Notes: a model not told the origin generated them from the letters alone. 64,000 nucleotides of DNA from Hippasteria phrygiana (GCA_037893225.1 JAZGUH010000145.1:434001-498000); one strand, 5' to 3'; numbered from the stretch's first letter, positions 30,051-40,988 are shown. A program made the numbers and translations.

Positions 30051-31511
30051 CTTACTATACACAGCAAAATTTGAATTTTGAGAAAAATGTACATGTACAT
30101 GTAAAACACAAATTATGCTTTTTTACATTTCTGAAATGTTCATGTCCTATCATCATGCACATTTCCCAGAAAGTTTGCATGAAGTTGTATTGTGCCTATG
30201 ACTGTTACGACAAATTCCCATACAATGGTACTTTTTTTTCCATCCTGGTCAGGACTTTCTATTGTCCTACACACTAACCCATCCCCATAGACTAAGCACT
30301 AGTTTGCCTGTCCTCACTTTTCCGGAACAAAGAAATAAGCGTGAGGACAGTATTGTTCCCTTTGTTGAACCCTCCTTTTTGTCCTCACCAGTACGTAAAT
30401 AATTATACATGCAAGGACAGAGATAAACACTGAAGGAGCTTTTTCGAACCACCTACAAGCTGCAGTGCAAAAAAAATTAATATGCTAATGGAATGGCCTA
30501 AACTTAGAAACACATGTAATATTCATAAATTACACCATCAAGACTGGTGTACGGTATTGTACATACAATGTACAATGTACCATGTATTTAAAGCTACAGA
30601 AAACTGTAACTCGGGCCAGAAGCCATTTGAAAACCAAAATCCAGTTCCATCAGAGAACCATCCCAAAATCTGGGGAGGTTGAGTGTTCTTTTTCCTCAAA
30701 TTGCTGCCAAAATATGAGAAAGTTCTACACTGAAAAATATTTGCAATATACAGGGTACATGGATGTGTACATCGATGTGTACATACACGTACACGCAGTC
30801 GTGTTTCCCCAATACGTCCGAGGACAATGCTTTGTGTTTCCTATTGTTCCTTAACCAACCCCCATAGACTAAGCACGTATCCTTACGTTCGAATACCGAT
30901 TTCAACGTTAGAGGACTGAAAAGTTTCTTTGTGTTTCCTTTTTTCTCTTGTTGGACCTGACCGTCACAGATTGAAACGAAATTTGGTGTGCTAATTTGAC
31001 TCCCTGAGAAACCCCCAGAACCAAAATTTTATGTCATTCGGTTAATTAGTTTTTGAGATACGGGTTAACGAACTTTTGACAAATTAGCATGACCTGCTAT
31101 GTTTGGACATCCATATCTCCAAAAGTAAAGCACCTACAGAGATATTACATCATTTTAAAGCTCTTGAAATGGCCTTCATTTCGTAAAATAAAATCAAAAT
31201 TATACCACGTACCACAAAAATATTGTCAAAATATGACCTTTGACCTTGATTTGCAAAAATGCGGTTTTTCCAAAATGCCAATTCCTTTTCTATTTGTTAG
31301 CTTAAGATGTAAGCAACATTTCCAGAAAGATTTGGGATGGGCACTCTTACAGTTTTTGAGTTATGATTATTTGAACATTGGCTAGCATGGAAAAAAACTG
31401 AAAATGTATACAATATGCATTGTAGATACATACATAATGTGCACTTGATGCACAGTGTAATGTACATGTATAGTACTGTATACATGTACTTTGAAAACCA
31501 TGTCACCCTGG
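30051..31511. other. No gene recognised; AT-rich repeats
   Basis: CATAGACTAAGCAC appears at 30286 and 30864 in related contexts, suggesting a diverged duplication. TACATGTACATG-type microsatellite occurs at 30087 and 31460. 30960-31380 is AT-rich non-coding sequence. Confidence 0.4.
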
Positions 31512-31600
31512 CATTGTTGTAGTACTCATACTCATACTCGTACTCAAACCCATGAAAATGTACTCGTACTCGTACTCACATGAAAACAATTCCATGTACA
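31512..31600. repeat. TACTCG hexamer repeats next to a hAT-like terminus
   Basis: CATTGTTGTAGTACTC, close to the CAGTGTTGTAGTC terminus, is followed directly by degenerate (TACTC(A/G))n. No matching right end was found, so this is probably one end of a broken member of the hexamer-bearing hAT-like family. Confidence 0.5.
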
Positions 31601-31724
31601 CTTACTTGTCAAAAAGTACTTGTTATGAAACCTTGCTAATGATCAAATTCTATCTGCCCTGTGGTTGGACCTGTGGTCTGCCCATTACATGTATAATACA
31701 TGTACAAGTAAGTATGTAAAGCCA

Positions 31725-31995
31725 GGGTGTCAGACAACTTAACCGTTTGCCAACTTGACTTGGGACAACTTGAAAGGTGCGACAACTCAGAGACAAGTCG
31801 ACTTTGACAGGAGACAAGCGACCGTGCGAGGCGTTGGTACATGTATTTTCTACCCAGATTGCCAGTCGATGTTTGGGCATTTATACATGTACCATTGACA
31901 GCACGGTGGCCACCGTGCCAGGACCCAGCATGGTGCATGGATTGACAGAGACGGTGGCACGGCACACCATGCACGGCTGCGCACAGGTGAGGCGG
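31725..31995. mobile_element. Diverged fragment of the 17-mer-repeat transposon family
   Basis: GTCAGACAACTTAACCGTTT and GCCAACTTGACTTGGGACAA mirror the left arm at 5034. GACAAGTCGACTTTGACAGG, GACCGTGCGA and CGATGTTTGGGCATTTAT match its interior at 5995-6100. The 17-mer array is absent and no right end is visible. Confidence 0.6.
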
Positions 31996-32467
31996 CCCAA
32001 TGATCAAACTTGAACACAACAAAAAATCTCCAGCCTGCTTCTAAAGATGAGAATTTACGTTAAATTTGCGTTTCAATTCTAAACTGACTTTATTCATTCG
32101 ATACAGGTTAACAAACGTTTGCCTGATTAGCGTGACCAATCGTAACTTGAATGACCACATCTCCGTTGAAGATGGGATTTTTCACTGGTATTGCACCACT
32201 GACAGAAGTCCTTAAACAGATAACCTAATACGTGTTACCTACAAAGAAATTCTACAACTTTAGCCCTTTTGTCCTTAGTCAAAGGACGGGAATTTATGTT
32301 TAATTTAATAAACGTTTAGCAAAACTTTCCCGTAGCGTTCAAACGTTTAGTCAACAATTGCAAAAAGGCTGCCGCCAGTTTCAGTATTTGTATAGGACGT
32401 AGGAGAGGTGCCGTCCACGTTGAGCATTGATCTTATTGAATCGTATTGAAAACATCAAACACAAACA
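31996..32467. other. Non-coding flank of the plus-strand Gypsy
   Basis: No ORF, repeat or family recognised. It ends in the ATTG target duplication (32468-32471). Confidence 0.4.
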
Positions 32468-32929
32468 ATTGTGTCAGCCCCTGTTAAAATTCCCCCTTAC
32501 TGCCATTTTAACACTTGGTCCGACAGGAAAAGTTCCCACGATTTCGAAGCATGGTCCACCTCTATGTTCCAGTAAATTTAATTAGCACCCAGTAGCAGAT
32601 TTTACCCCTAAGTTGACCAAGTCCATATGTGGCTAAGACGACCCCTTTGTCTCAACACAGATAAGTAATTGACCAGATGGGGATGTGGCCAGAGAACCCA
32701 GCCAACATGGCTACATTTTATGCCACTGGCTAAAACTGTTATGGCTGTCTGCCATTTTATGACCATGTCTAACACGTGTAGTCAGTAACTTTCTGATTGG
32801 CCACTCTCCATCCCAAGGTGGAATATCTGCCTGGTTTCATAATTTTGACCAATGAGATTGTTCCACCGAAATGGGCAGAGCGCGTGGTCAAGGAATAATA
32901 TTCCCCCCCGATCGCCGGATTCTCCTCAG

Positions 32930-33065
32930 AAAGCGATTAAGACCTCTGGTGAGAAGGCTGTTCAGATTGAGTGCCCGTTTACACTATTAGGAACATTGTA
33001 CTTTCCCTAAAGTCGTTTCTAATGATAGCCATTCTCACCCTCACCATTGTGCTCTGCTGATACAG
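32930..33065 (+). repeat. 136-bp direct repeat inside the LTR, first copy
   Basis: Begins AAAGCGATTAAGACCTCTGG and ends TGCTCTGCTGATACAG. The second copy is at 34123-34258 with one visible difference (AACATTG against AACGTTG). The first copy is followed by GTAAGC, a splice-donor-like sequence; the second is followed by AGAGTAC. The same pair is present in the 3' LTR, at 41507-41642 and 42700-42835. Confidence 0.92.
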
Positions 33066-33083
33066 GTAAGCCTATTTTCATTG

Positions 33084-33091
33084 TATAAAAG
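33084..33091 (+). promoter_or_regulatory. Putative TATA box of the LTR promoter
   Basis: TATAAAAG, a strong match to the Pol II TATA consensus, placed just after the first 136-bp repeat. If used, transcription would start near 33115, giving a very long R-U5 region. Functional role inferred. Confidence 0.5.
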
Positions 33092-33149
33092 AAGTTTGTA
33101 TTTCCTATTACCATTTGACTTATGTGCAGGACACTTTGTATTTTGAATT

Positions 33150-33332
33150 ATGTTGACTCGGTTTGAGACAATCTCAAGATGGGTGGAACAACCCCAATAT
33201 GAGTATATTGAGTCAGCATTCGTTTGCCTTCAGCTATTAACCTTTTTTGCCTTGTACCCTGTATTTACTTGTATTATATTGCTGATATTTGGTCGACTCT
33301 TGATCGATGTCACTTTTGCTGTTATTTATTGA
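33150..33332 (+). CDS. Possible 60-codon hydrophobic ORF within the LTR
   Basis: The ATG lies about 60 bp after the TATA box. The C-terminal two-thirds is strongly hydrophobic (FVCLQLLTFFALYPVF, then CIILLIFGRLLIDVTF), like one or two membrane segments. An identical copy is in the 3' LTR at 41727-41909. LTR sequence is mostly regulatory and AT-rich DNA often gives such ORFs by chance, so confidence is low. Confidence 0.15.
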   Translation: MLTRFETISRWVEQPQYEYIESAFVCLQLLTFFALYPVFTCIILLIFGRLLIDVTFAVIY

Positions 33333-34967
33333 CCGAAATTATCATGTTCGGTTTTGTATATCATTGATTTCCCGATAGTATTGGAAGATCCATTTGTGAT
33401 TGCCGATTACCATTCTGTTATGACTGCAGTATTCACTTAAATCGGTCACTATACTCTCAGTTCGTGTACACAATTATATTTTCCTCTTGGTTGATTTCCG
33501 ATTACTTTGAATATTCTTGTTGCATACTTTTTTATATGATACCTCGTGGCCTAAAACTTCGATCATTCGTATGACATGACCAATAATTCATACATGCACG
33601 TTTTTCCGTAAATTAACTGGTCTTGTTCACGAGATTTCCAATATTTTGATTGTCTTCCAAATTGTGTGTGTATAGGCCTACACATTACCTTCCTTTTCTG
33701 TTATGTCCCGTGACATCCTGCTGACTATTAATTGTGTACAGCGAGTGTGTACCAACCACATGGAACTTGCCCCAGGATGACCTTGAGTAAGGTTACCGCA
33801 ATGCGCTATAGGCCAACACAATTGGGTTTTGGCCAAGTCAATTATTCCCTGATGTTTTGATTAGCATTTTATGGTATTTACCACTGTGCGGAGTACTGAC
33901 CGTGGTTATCATGTTCTGGGTGAACTTTTGATCAATGTATAGTTATACTGAAAGTGTCATTCCACTGGAAATGTGTTCTGGGCGAACATCCCAAAAGGAT
34001 ATGCAGTTTTACCTCTTTTCTTTGTTTGTAAGCATTCTTTTAAGCGTTTCAAATTTTAGTTAGAGATATTGCTTTTTAGTTTTTAGTTCTGTATACAAAT
34101 ATGTTGATCCTCGATAATTGTGAAAGCGATTAAGACCTCTGGTGAGAAGGCTGTTCAGATTGAGTGCCCGTTTACACTATTAGGAACGTTGTACTTTCCC
34201 TAAAGTCGTTTCTAATGATAGCCATTCTCACCCTCACCATTGTGCTCTGCTGATACAGAGAGTACTTTCCATATAGGTCATGCTTTGGGGAGCCGACCCG
34301 GTTCGCCTCCCCACACACCTGTCCCATTTCCCTGTTCGTGATATCATCGGAACTCGGTTTGTGTGCCTGAACCCTGATCTTCGGACTCGGAGCCACCCCC
34401 GTGTCAAGCCTCAGTCAAGTCCATCAAGCCACACCCAAGTTCTGATGCAAGCGCCAGAAAACCCAGCTAAGATCCATAACCTGTATTTATAATATGATGT
34501 ATTTGCCATTTTGTTTCTAATTGAATTATCGTGTACCATATCAGTGCTAATCCTAACTGGATGAACCCTTGTGCATTTAGTAATTCCTGTGCCTATTCGA
34601 TTCAAGGTACTTCTTTATTTTACATTTTTCGGATTGAGTTTATTGCTCATGGATGTAGTCAAATTTTAATTATTGTTTAGCGATTCAAGACATTCATTCA
34701 ATTGGGATTACTCACTGATTTGGCTTCTGAACTGAACTGCACCATTTGATTTATTTCTTATCCTCAATTCTATTGTTGTATGCACTGTATATTTTTTGTG
34801 ATGACCTTGGGGTGATGAATATTGAATTACAACATTTTATCCCGAGAAAGAGGATCAACGTAATAACTTGCTGTCCGTGTGGATTTATTTCTGAGCAAAG
34901 TTCCTTTAACAAAACTACGAACCTAGCAGGAACCCATTAAACGTTGGGACAACCTGTGACATAAATT

Positions 34968-34985
34968 TGGAGGCACCACCCGGAT
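34968..34985 (+). other. Primer binding site of the plus-strand Gypsy
   Basis: TGGAGGCACCACCCGGAT starts 6 nt after the LTR. TGG pairs with the CCA end of a tRNA. The first 10-11 bases fit a tRNA-Thr 3' end (GGUGCCUCCA); the match further in is weaker, so the tRNA is tentative. Confidence 0.55.
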
Positions 34986-35313
34986 TTGCTCAATTTTCAA
35001 TTCTATTTCCCTTGTTGATTTCCTTTGCTATTTGGTTGATTTTTATGTACGCTCGGTTTTTCTATTTTTGGTGACGGAAGGGAAATTCCAAAATCAATTA
35101 GCGGAAGCTCACGATATGTTGATCCTTATTCTTTGTTGTTGATATTATCATTGTTGATTCTTTGAATTTGCTTTATTTGTGTTATGATTTAACCCGTTTG
35201 TTTTCATTGTGCTTGTATTTTTTCCACATTTTGTTGTTGCAATTTATTGCAATTGCAGTGTGTATTATTGTGTTATCATTGTAATAACCTTTGACCTGTA
35301 CCAGCTGAGCACA
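34986..35313 (+). other. 5' leader of the plus-strand Gypsy
   Basis: T-rich untranslated sequence between the primer binding site and gag. The gag frame is open upstream from 35209, but the translation there is hydrophobic and low in complexity, so the leader is taken as non-coding. Confidence 0.55.
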
Positions 35314-36390
35314 ATGGAGTTCAATGAGGCCCTTAAGGATTTTTTGTCCTCACATGATATGACCTTAGAGGACCTTAAGGGATCCCTTAGCCTAGACCCC
35401 CCAGAGATCGATTCTTCTTCCCCTCCTAAACCCGCCATTGTCCATGTCGTGGAAAAACAGTCTGCCAGCAGATCGTACAGACGGTTACGATTGTTCTCCG
35501 GTCGGACACCTATCCCCGCTGGCGAACTCGACTTTGAGAACTGGCGGCGGCTTGCAAGGCAACTTCTCAAGGATGAGACCATCTCAGAGGCCGAGAAGAA
35601 GAGCAGGGTCACCGAGTCCTTAGTTCCTCCAGCCTTGGATGTGGCCTGGGCTGTCGGCGAGTCTGGGTCGGCCACAGAGTATTTGGACTGTTTGGGGAAG
35701 GCTTATGGCTCTACCGCAGATGGGGATGAACTGTTGACCACGTTTCGTTGCGAGTATCAGCGTGAGGGGGAGAAGGCATCGGAGTACCTTTTGCTCCTTC
35801 ACACGATGCTGACGAGAGTAGTTGAGGCGAGTGGTGTGACGCAGGAGAGCAGCCATGCGATCCTATGTAGCCAGTTCCAACGCGGTTGCCTCTTCAATGA
35901 CCCACTCCTTCATACACTCCAGCTGCAGGCGAAGAAGAATGACCCGCCCACCATACTGGAGCTGCTCCGTGACGTTCGGGTTACCGAGGAAAGGCTAGAA
36001 GAGAAGTCAGATAGACGGAGGACCACGTCGCAGAAGTCTCCTTCGAAGAAAGTTATGATACAGGCCGTATCTGCCCATCCCACTTCAGCTGTGGGCCCTG
36101 ATACACCCAATGAGATTGAAGAGTTGCGCCAGGCTGTAGACCGCCTCCACAGGCGTTTGGACGGTTTCTTCAAAGGGCAAGGATCCCCGCACCGTCAGTC
36201 TTCTTCAACTGCCATGCCCCGTCCTCGTCAGCGTGCCGTAATCTTCTGCTACAACTGTGGCGAGGACGGTCACCGGATGGACTCTTGTGAGGCCCAGAAG
36301 AACGCCCCCCTAGTCCAGCAAAAGATGATGGCTCGACAGGCGAGAGATGTGAGTGGAAAGAAGTCGGGAAACGACAGCGGGCAGCTGTAG
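35314..36390 (+). CDS. gag: Gypsy Gag with CCHC zinc knuckle (intact)
   Basis: 358 codons from the ATG at 35314 (MEFNEALKDFL), preferred over the upstream in-frame ATG at 35209 because Gag-like sequence begins here. A capsid-like region includes FSGRTPIPAGELDFENW and YQREGEKASEYLLLLHTML. A coiled-coil-like stretch (EIEELRQAVDRLHRRLDGFF) precedes a CCHC knuckle, CYNCGEDGHRMDSC (CX2CX4HX4C), which binds the RNA genome. The TAG stop at 36388-36390 abuts pol, which is in the -1 frame and is open for at least 90 bases upstream of the stop. No standard slippery heptamer stands out. Confidence 0.92.
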   Translation: MEFNEALKDFLSSHDMTLEDLKGSLSLDPPEIDSSSPPKPAIVHVVEKQSASRSYRRLRLFSGRTPIPAGELDFENWRRLARQLLKDETISEAEKKSRVTESLVPPALDVAWAVGESGSATEYLDCLGKAYGSTADGDELLTTFRCEYQREGEKASEYLLLLHTMLTRVVEASGVTQESSHAILCSQFQRGCLFNDPLLHTLQLQAKKNDPPTILELLRDVRVTEERLEEKSDRRRTTSQKSPSKKVMIQAVSAHPTSAVGPDTPNEIEELRQAVDRLHRRLDGFFKGQGSPHRQSSSTAMPRPRQRAVIFCYNCGEDGHRMDSCEAQKNAPLVQQKMMARQARDVSGKKSGNDSGQL

Positions 36391-39300
36391 TGGATCCGAC
36401 AACCGCCCCAAACCGCCCAATGGGTCCAGTGAAACACACAAGTGCTGAGATACATTATCAAGGTTCTTCTTCTAAGTACGTCAGCGATGTCCCCCCGGGT
36501 GTCGTCGGTGAACAGCCCATTACCCCTGTCTTCATCGATGGACACGCCTCCAAGTGTCTCCTTGATACTGGGTCACAGGTCACTTGTGTATCTGCAGGTT
36601 TTCACGCCCGCCATCTGCCTCATCGTCAGCTACGACCCCTGTCACACCTCGCGGTGATAGGTGCGGCTGGAAAACCGGTGCCATACCAGGGCTACATCGA
36701 GTTGAACCTCAAGTTTCCGGCCAGCTCCGCAGGAACACAACAGGAGGTCACGACCCTAGCCCTTGTGTGCCCTAATCGGCAAGGAATGGATGATGTCCCC
36801 TTGCTTGTTGGCACTAACACCAGTGTCGTGCGCGGCATGTTGCGGGCATGTGAGGAAAAGGCTGGAAAGAAATTCATTGGGAAACTCTCGGTCGACCGTG
36901 TATGGGAGACGGCATATAAGTGTTGCCTGACTTCTCCGTCTACTGGTAATTCGAGTACCATAAAATCCGTCAGGGCTGTTACCATCGGGCCAGGTGAAGA
37001 AGTGCACGTGACAGGTCAGGTTCACAACCATCCCCGGTCCAGACGTGAAGTTCTCGTCGAGCAGGGAAATTCGGCTCAGCTCCCGAATGGCATCACTGTG
37101 AGAAACAGCCTGGTCGAGTTATCTGCAGGGAGGAGAGTGAAAACTAAAGTAGTTCTGGCTAATTCGTCATTTCAAAGTATCACGGTCCCCGCACGTTGTC
37201 AACTTGCCTCTGTCTCAGACATAGCTGAAAAACTTCCGTTCCCCTCAGAGGAGGAGTCTCCATCTACCCCTAATTTCAGTCAGTCCGGTCCCGCTGGCGA
37301 GAGTGTTGAGTTTAATTTTGAAGGGTCACCCCTCCCTGAAGAAGATATCAGTCGGATCACAGCACTCTTGCGCCGCCGTGTCGATGTCTTTTCTCAAGAC
37401 GACTTAGACATCGGCTGTACTGCGTCAGTGAAACACAAGATCCGACTGACTGACGAGACACCTTTCCGGGAAAATTGTCGCCGTATTCCTCCTGCCGACT
37501 ATGCCGATGCCAGGCAACACTTGAAAGATCTTCAAGGTAAAGGCATCATACGCGACTCGGAAAGCCAGTTTGCCTCTCCTATTGTTCTTGTGAGGAAGAA
37601 GAATGGTGACCTCCGTCTTTGCATAGATTATAGAAAACTCAACACTCGAACTGTGCGTGACCAATATTCCATCCCCAAAATAGAAGACACCCTCCACGCT
37701 ATGAATGGTGCGTCATGGTTCTCTTGCCTCGATTTGAAGTCAGGCTACTATCAGATTGAGTTGGCAGAAGAGGACAAGCACAAGACGGCTTTCTGGTGCC
37801 CTCTGGGCTTTTACGAGTTTAACCGTATGCCGCAGGGTATCACTAATGCACCGGCCACTTTCCAGCGCCTCATGGAGAAGTGTATGGGCGATCTCCATCA
37901 CAATGGTGTTTTTGTTTACCTCGATGACATCATTGTCTTTGCCAAAACCGCAGAAGAACACGAAGAGCGTCTACTTGGAGTATTGGAGCGTCTCCGTCGG
38001 TACGGGCTAAAACTTAGCCCTTCAAAATGCAAGTTCTTCCAGTCGTCGGTAAAGTGTCTCGGTCACGTCATTTCTGCTGAAGGTGTGAGTACCGACCCCT
38101 GCAAGATAGATGCAGTTAGGTCGTGGCCTGTCCCCAATACAGCACGGGAGTTGAAATCATTTCTAGGGTTCACTGGTTACTACCGCCGTTTTGTGGAGAA
38201 TTATTCGTCAATTGCCAGGCCCCTAAACGAGTTAACTGCGGGTTGTGACTTGACGAAACGGCATCGTGGCAAGACAACGAAGAGGAAACACCGAGTTAAA
38301 CTTCGCAGTCCCAACGAGCCCTTCGGTGAACTGTGGACCTCGGCGTGCCAGGCGTCATTTGAGACCATCACACAGAAGTTAACGACTGCACCCGTGTTAG
38401 GTTTTGTTGATTATCAGAAACCCTTCATGCTCCACACCGACGCGAGTGGGACTGGTCTCGGCGCCGCCCTCTATCAGGAAGGAAAAGATGGCAAACCTCA
38501 TGTCATTGCATACGCTAGCCGCGGGTTGTCCAAGAGTGAGTTAAATTACCCAGCCTACAAATGGGAGTTTTTAGCGTTGAAGTGGGCCGTAACGGAGAAA
38601 TTTCGTGATTATCTGTATGGCGGCTCGTTTACAGTTCTCACCGACAACAACCCCCTGACATATATATTGACCACCGCCAAGCTCGACGCCACAGGTCACC
38701 GTTGGCTAGCTGCCCTCGCCAACTTTGATTTCGTTGTCAAGTATCGGCCTGGCAACAAGAATGCTGATGCGGACGGGTTGTCACGGAGACCCCAGCCACC
38801 CCCAACAGTGGATGATGAGTCGGTAGAGACAGAGAGGAAGATCTCTCAACTCCGCGAGCGTATGAATAGCGAGGACGGTATCTGCTCCCGAGATGTGTTC
38901 CAAGCTATTTGCCAACGGCACAGTGTTAGCATGCTGGCACATGAAGCAACAGCCACTAACCACGATGACGAGCCGCCTCTCGTAGAAAGTCTTACAGACT
39001 CACCACAAGCCGTACCCCCCGAGTTCATCTCCCTATTGTCTGGCGAGACTGCACTGCCGGCGATGAGCCAGGAAAGATGGCGACAACTACAAGAAGAAGA
39101 TGAGGCCATACACCAAGTTGTCCGGTGTATGAAAGATGGAGAGAATCCCCGAGGAGGCAAGAGAACAGACTTGCTGAAAGAGGCCCAACTTCTTCTTCGT
39201 CACTGGGACAAGTTGACCCTTGAAGGCGGGGTTCTCTATCGAAGGTGTACATCAAGTGGTGGTCGTGAGGTATCTCAGCTAGTTGTTCCTAAGACCCACC

Positions 39301-40988
39301 GCTCCACAGCACTTCGTGGCATTCATGATGACGTCGGCCATCTTGGCTTTGAGCGCACACTTGACCTCGCCCGTTCCAGATTTTATTGGCCGAATATGAC
39401 GACCGACGTTGAGCACAAATGCCAAACGTGTGAACGGTGCGTCCGCCGAAAACGTCGAGCCATGAAATCTGCACCCCTAGTATCTATCCAAACTAATGCA
39501 CCAATGCAATTAGTATGTATTGACTTCTTGAGTTTGGAGCCGGACGACAGCAACACCAAGGACATCCTGGTTGTAACCGACCATTTTACGCGCTATGCCC
39601 AGGCTTTCCCAACGAAGAACCAGACATCGCGTACCGTAGCCAAGGTGTTGTGGGAAAACTACTTCATCCACTATGGGTTCCCGGAACGGCTACACTCTGA
39701 CCAAGGGCGAGATTTCGAGTCGCGACTCATCAAAGAGTTGTGTGCTGTCTCTGGGATCAAAAAGACCAGGACCACGCCCTATCATCCTCAAGGGAACGGC
39801 CAGTGTGAGCGTTTTAACCAGACGCTGCTCAGCATGCTTGGCACCCTTGAGGATGAACAGAAGAAGAAGTGGAGACTCCATGTTGGCCCCTTGGTGCACG
39901 CCTATAATTGTACCAAACATGCGTCCACTGGTGTCTCTCCGTATTTCTTAATGTTTGGCCGTGAACCCCGCCTGCCCATTGACGTCCAGTTTGGGTTGCC
40001 CGGGCAACAGAGTGGCGAAACCCACGGCCAATACGTTGTCGGTTTGAAGGAGAGACTCCGGCGAGCCCATGAACTCGCTTCGGCCGTCATGGAGAAGACA
40101 GCACAGCGGTACAAGGCCAGATACGACAAGGCAGTACGGGACAATGCACTCCAGGAAGGGGACCGAGTTCTCGTCAGAAATGTCGGCCTTAAAGGGAAAC
40201 ACAAACTTTCCGACCGCTGGAGCAAGATTGTCTACCGAGTGACACGGAGAGTGAGCCCCGACATGCCCGTCTATGTAGTTAGCCCGACTACTGACGATGG
40301 CCCAAGTAGGACTCTCCATCGTAACATGTTACTTCCATGTGGATTCCTCCCCTCAGATGATGGGACACCCGTTGAGAAGGTGCGACCCCAGCCTAAGCCT
40401 CGGCGCAAACGCCCTGTGAGACGGCCACTTCCCGACCCTGTGGATGATATGGCCGACGCCCTGGACTCTGACATCTCAGACGACAACTTTTATGTTCTTC
40501 GTCCAATACCAGCCCCACGACGGTCAATTTCCCTCAACCCAGGAGCCCAAGCGTTTGTTCCTGCGGTAGCCCCAGCAGAGTCCATACCCCCTACCAATGA
40601 TGTGCCAATTGAATGGTCCATATCAGAACACAGCGAACCTGCCCAAGGTTCACACGACTCAAACTCTGAAGAGATAATTTTATTAGCTGACAATTCTACT
40701 TCAAGTTCTGCTTCAAATTCTTCCCCTGATTCATCTCCCCTTGACGATGAAATTGGCGAAGAGGCAAAGGAGGAAGTGAACCCTGAGCCCCAAGTACCAG
40801 CATCAGATGACGTCACAGATGAACCAGACATTGATCCAACCGTGAGTTCTAGACCTGTGCGCAACAGGAGGCCGCCTCAATATTATGGTTTTGAGGCATC
40901 TAAAGCCAAATTACTCGAGCAACACCTAGCTATGCAGCAGAAGGCCTTAGAAGTAACGAATAATCTTCTAAGTGCTATGTGTACATAG
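36390..40988 (+). CDS. pol: Gypsy Pol polyprotein: protease, RT, RNase H, integrase (intact)
   Basis: 1,532 codons. Protease: DTGSQV at about residues 59-64. RT: SPIVLVRKKNGDLRLCIDYR near 395, CLDLKSGYYQI near 445, catalytic YLDD near 509, and CLGHVISAEGVSTDP after it. RNase H: HTDASG near 679 and TDNNPL. Integrase: zinc finger H...H with CQTCERC near 1010, then Asp in CIDFLSLE near 1043, Asp in HSDQGRDFESRL near 1103 and Glu in NGQCERFNQTLL near 1139. The last 250 residues are acidic and Ser/Pro-rich without a chromodomain. Every catalytic residue is present and no stop or frameshift interrupts the frame. The GTG at 36390 is only the first possible start codon in the frame as read. Synthesis is more likely by -1 frameshifting or stop bypass from gag. 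Confidence 0.95.
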   Translation: MDPTTAPNRPMGPVKHTSAEIHYQGSSSKYVSDVPPGVVGEQPITPVFIDGHASKCLLDTGSQVTCVSAGFHARHLPHRQLRPLSHLAVIGAAGKPVPYQGYIELNLKFPASSAGTQQEVTTLALVCPNRQGMDDVPLLVGTNTSVVRGMLRACEEKAGKKFIGKLSVDRVWETAYKCCLTSPSTGNSSTIKSVRAVTIGPGEEVHVTGQVHNHPRSRREVLVEQGNSAQLPNGITVRNSLVELSAGRRVKTKVVLANSSFQSITVPARCQLASVSDIAEKLPFPSEEESPSTPNFSQSGPAGESVEFNFEGSPLPEEDISRITALLRRRVDVFSQDDLDIGCTASVKHKIRLTDETPFRENCRRIPPADYADARQHLKDLQGKGIIRDSESQFASPIVLVRKKNGDLRLCIDYRKLNTRTVRDQYSIPKIEDTLHAMNGASWFSCLDLKSGYYQIELAEEDKHKTAFWCPLGFYEFNRMPQGITNAPATFQRLMEKCMGDLHHNGVFVYLDDIIVFAKTAEEHEERLLGVLERLRRYGLKLSPSKCKFFQSSVKCLGHVISAEGVSTDPCKIDAVRSWPVPNTARELKSFLGFTGYYRRFVENYSSIARPLNELTAGCDLTKRHRGKTTKRKHRVKLRSPNEPFGELWTSACQASFETITQKLTTAPVLGFVDYQKPFMLHTDASGTGLGAALYQEGKDGKPHVIAYASRGLSKSELNYPAYKWEFLALKWAVTEKFRDYLYGGSFTVLTDNNPLTYILTTAKLDATGHRWLAALANFDFVVKYRPGNKNADADGLSRRPQPPPTVDDESVETERKISQLRERMNSEDGICSRDVFQAICQRHSVSMLAHEATATNHDDEPPLVESLTDSPQAVPPEFISLLSGETALPAMSQERWRQLQEEDEAIHQVVRCMKDGENPRGGKRTDLLKEAQLLLRHWDKLTLEGGVLYRRCTSSGGREVSQLVVPKTHRSTALRGIHDDVGHLGFERTLDLARSRFYWPNMTTDVEHKCQTCERCVRRKRRAMKSAPLVSIQTNAPMQLVCIDFLSLEPDDSNTKDILVVTDHFTRYAQAFPTKNQTSRTVAKVLWENYFIHYGFPERLHSDQGRDFESRLIKELCAVSGIKKTRTTPYHPQGNGQCERFNQTLLSMLGTLEDEQKKKWRLHVGPLVHAYNCTKHASTGVSPYFLMFGREPRLPIDVQFGLPGQQSGETHGQYVVGLKERLRRAHELASAVMEKTAQRYKARYDKAVRDNALQEGDRVLVRNVGLKGKHKLSDRWSKIVYRVTRRVSPDMPVYVVSPTTDDGPSRTLHRNMLLPCGFLPSDDGTPVEKVRPQPKPRRKRPVRRPLPDPVDDMADALDSDISDDNFYVLRPIPAPRRSISLNPGAQAFVPAVAPAESIPPTNDVPIEWSISEHSEPAQGSHDSNSEEIILLADNSTSSSASNSSPDSSPLDDEIGEEAKEEVNPEPQVPASDDVTDEPDIDPTVSSRPVRNRRPPQYYGFEASKAKLLEQHLAMQQKALEVTNNLLSAMCT

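Larger units (their letters stand above)
32472..34961 (+). repeat. 5' LTR of the plus-strand Gypsy
   Basis: 2,490 bp, starting TGTCAGCCCC and ending CCTGTGACA. Unusually long for a Gypsy LTR. It contains two copies of a 136-bp segment (32930-33065 and 34123-34258), a TATA box at 33084-33091, and near its 3' end ATTAAA (34937-34942) as a possible polyadenylation signal. Confidence 0.94.

Noticed and set aside
34172..34940. Short ORFs within the LTRs as genes
   Set aside because: They are identical in both LTRs only because the LTRs are identical; no domain or start context supports them. Only the hydrophobic 60-codon ORF is listed, at low confidence.
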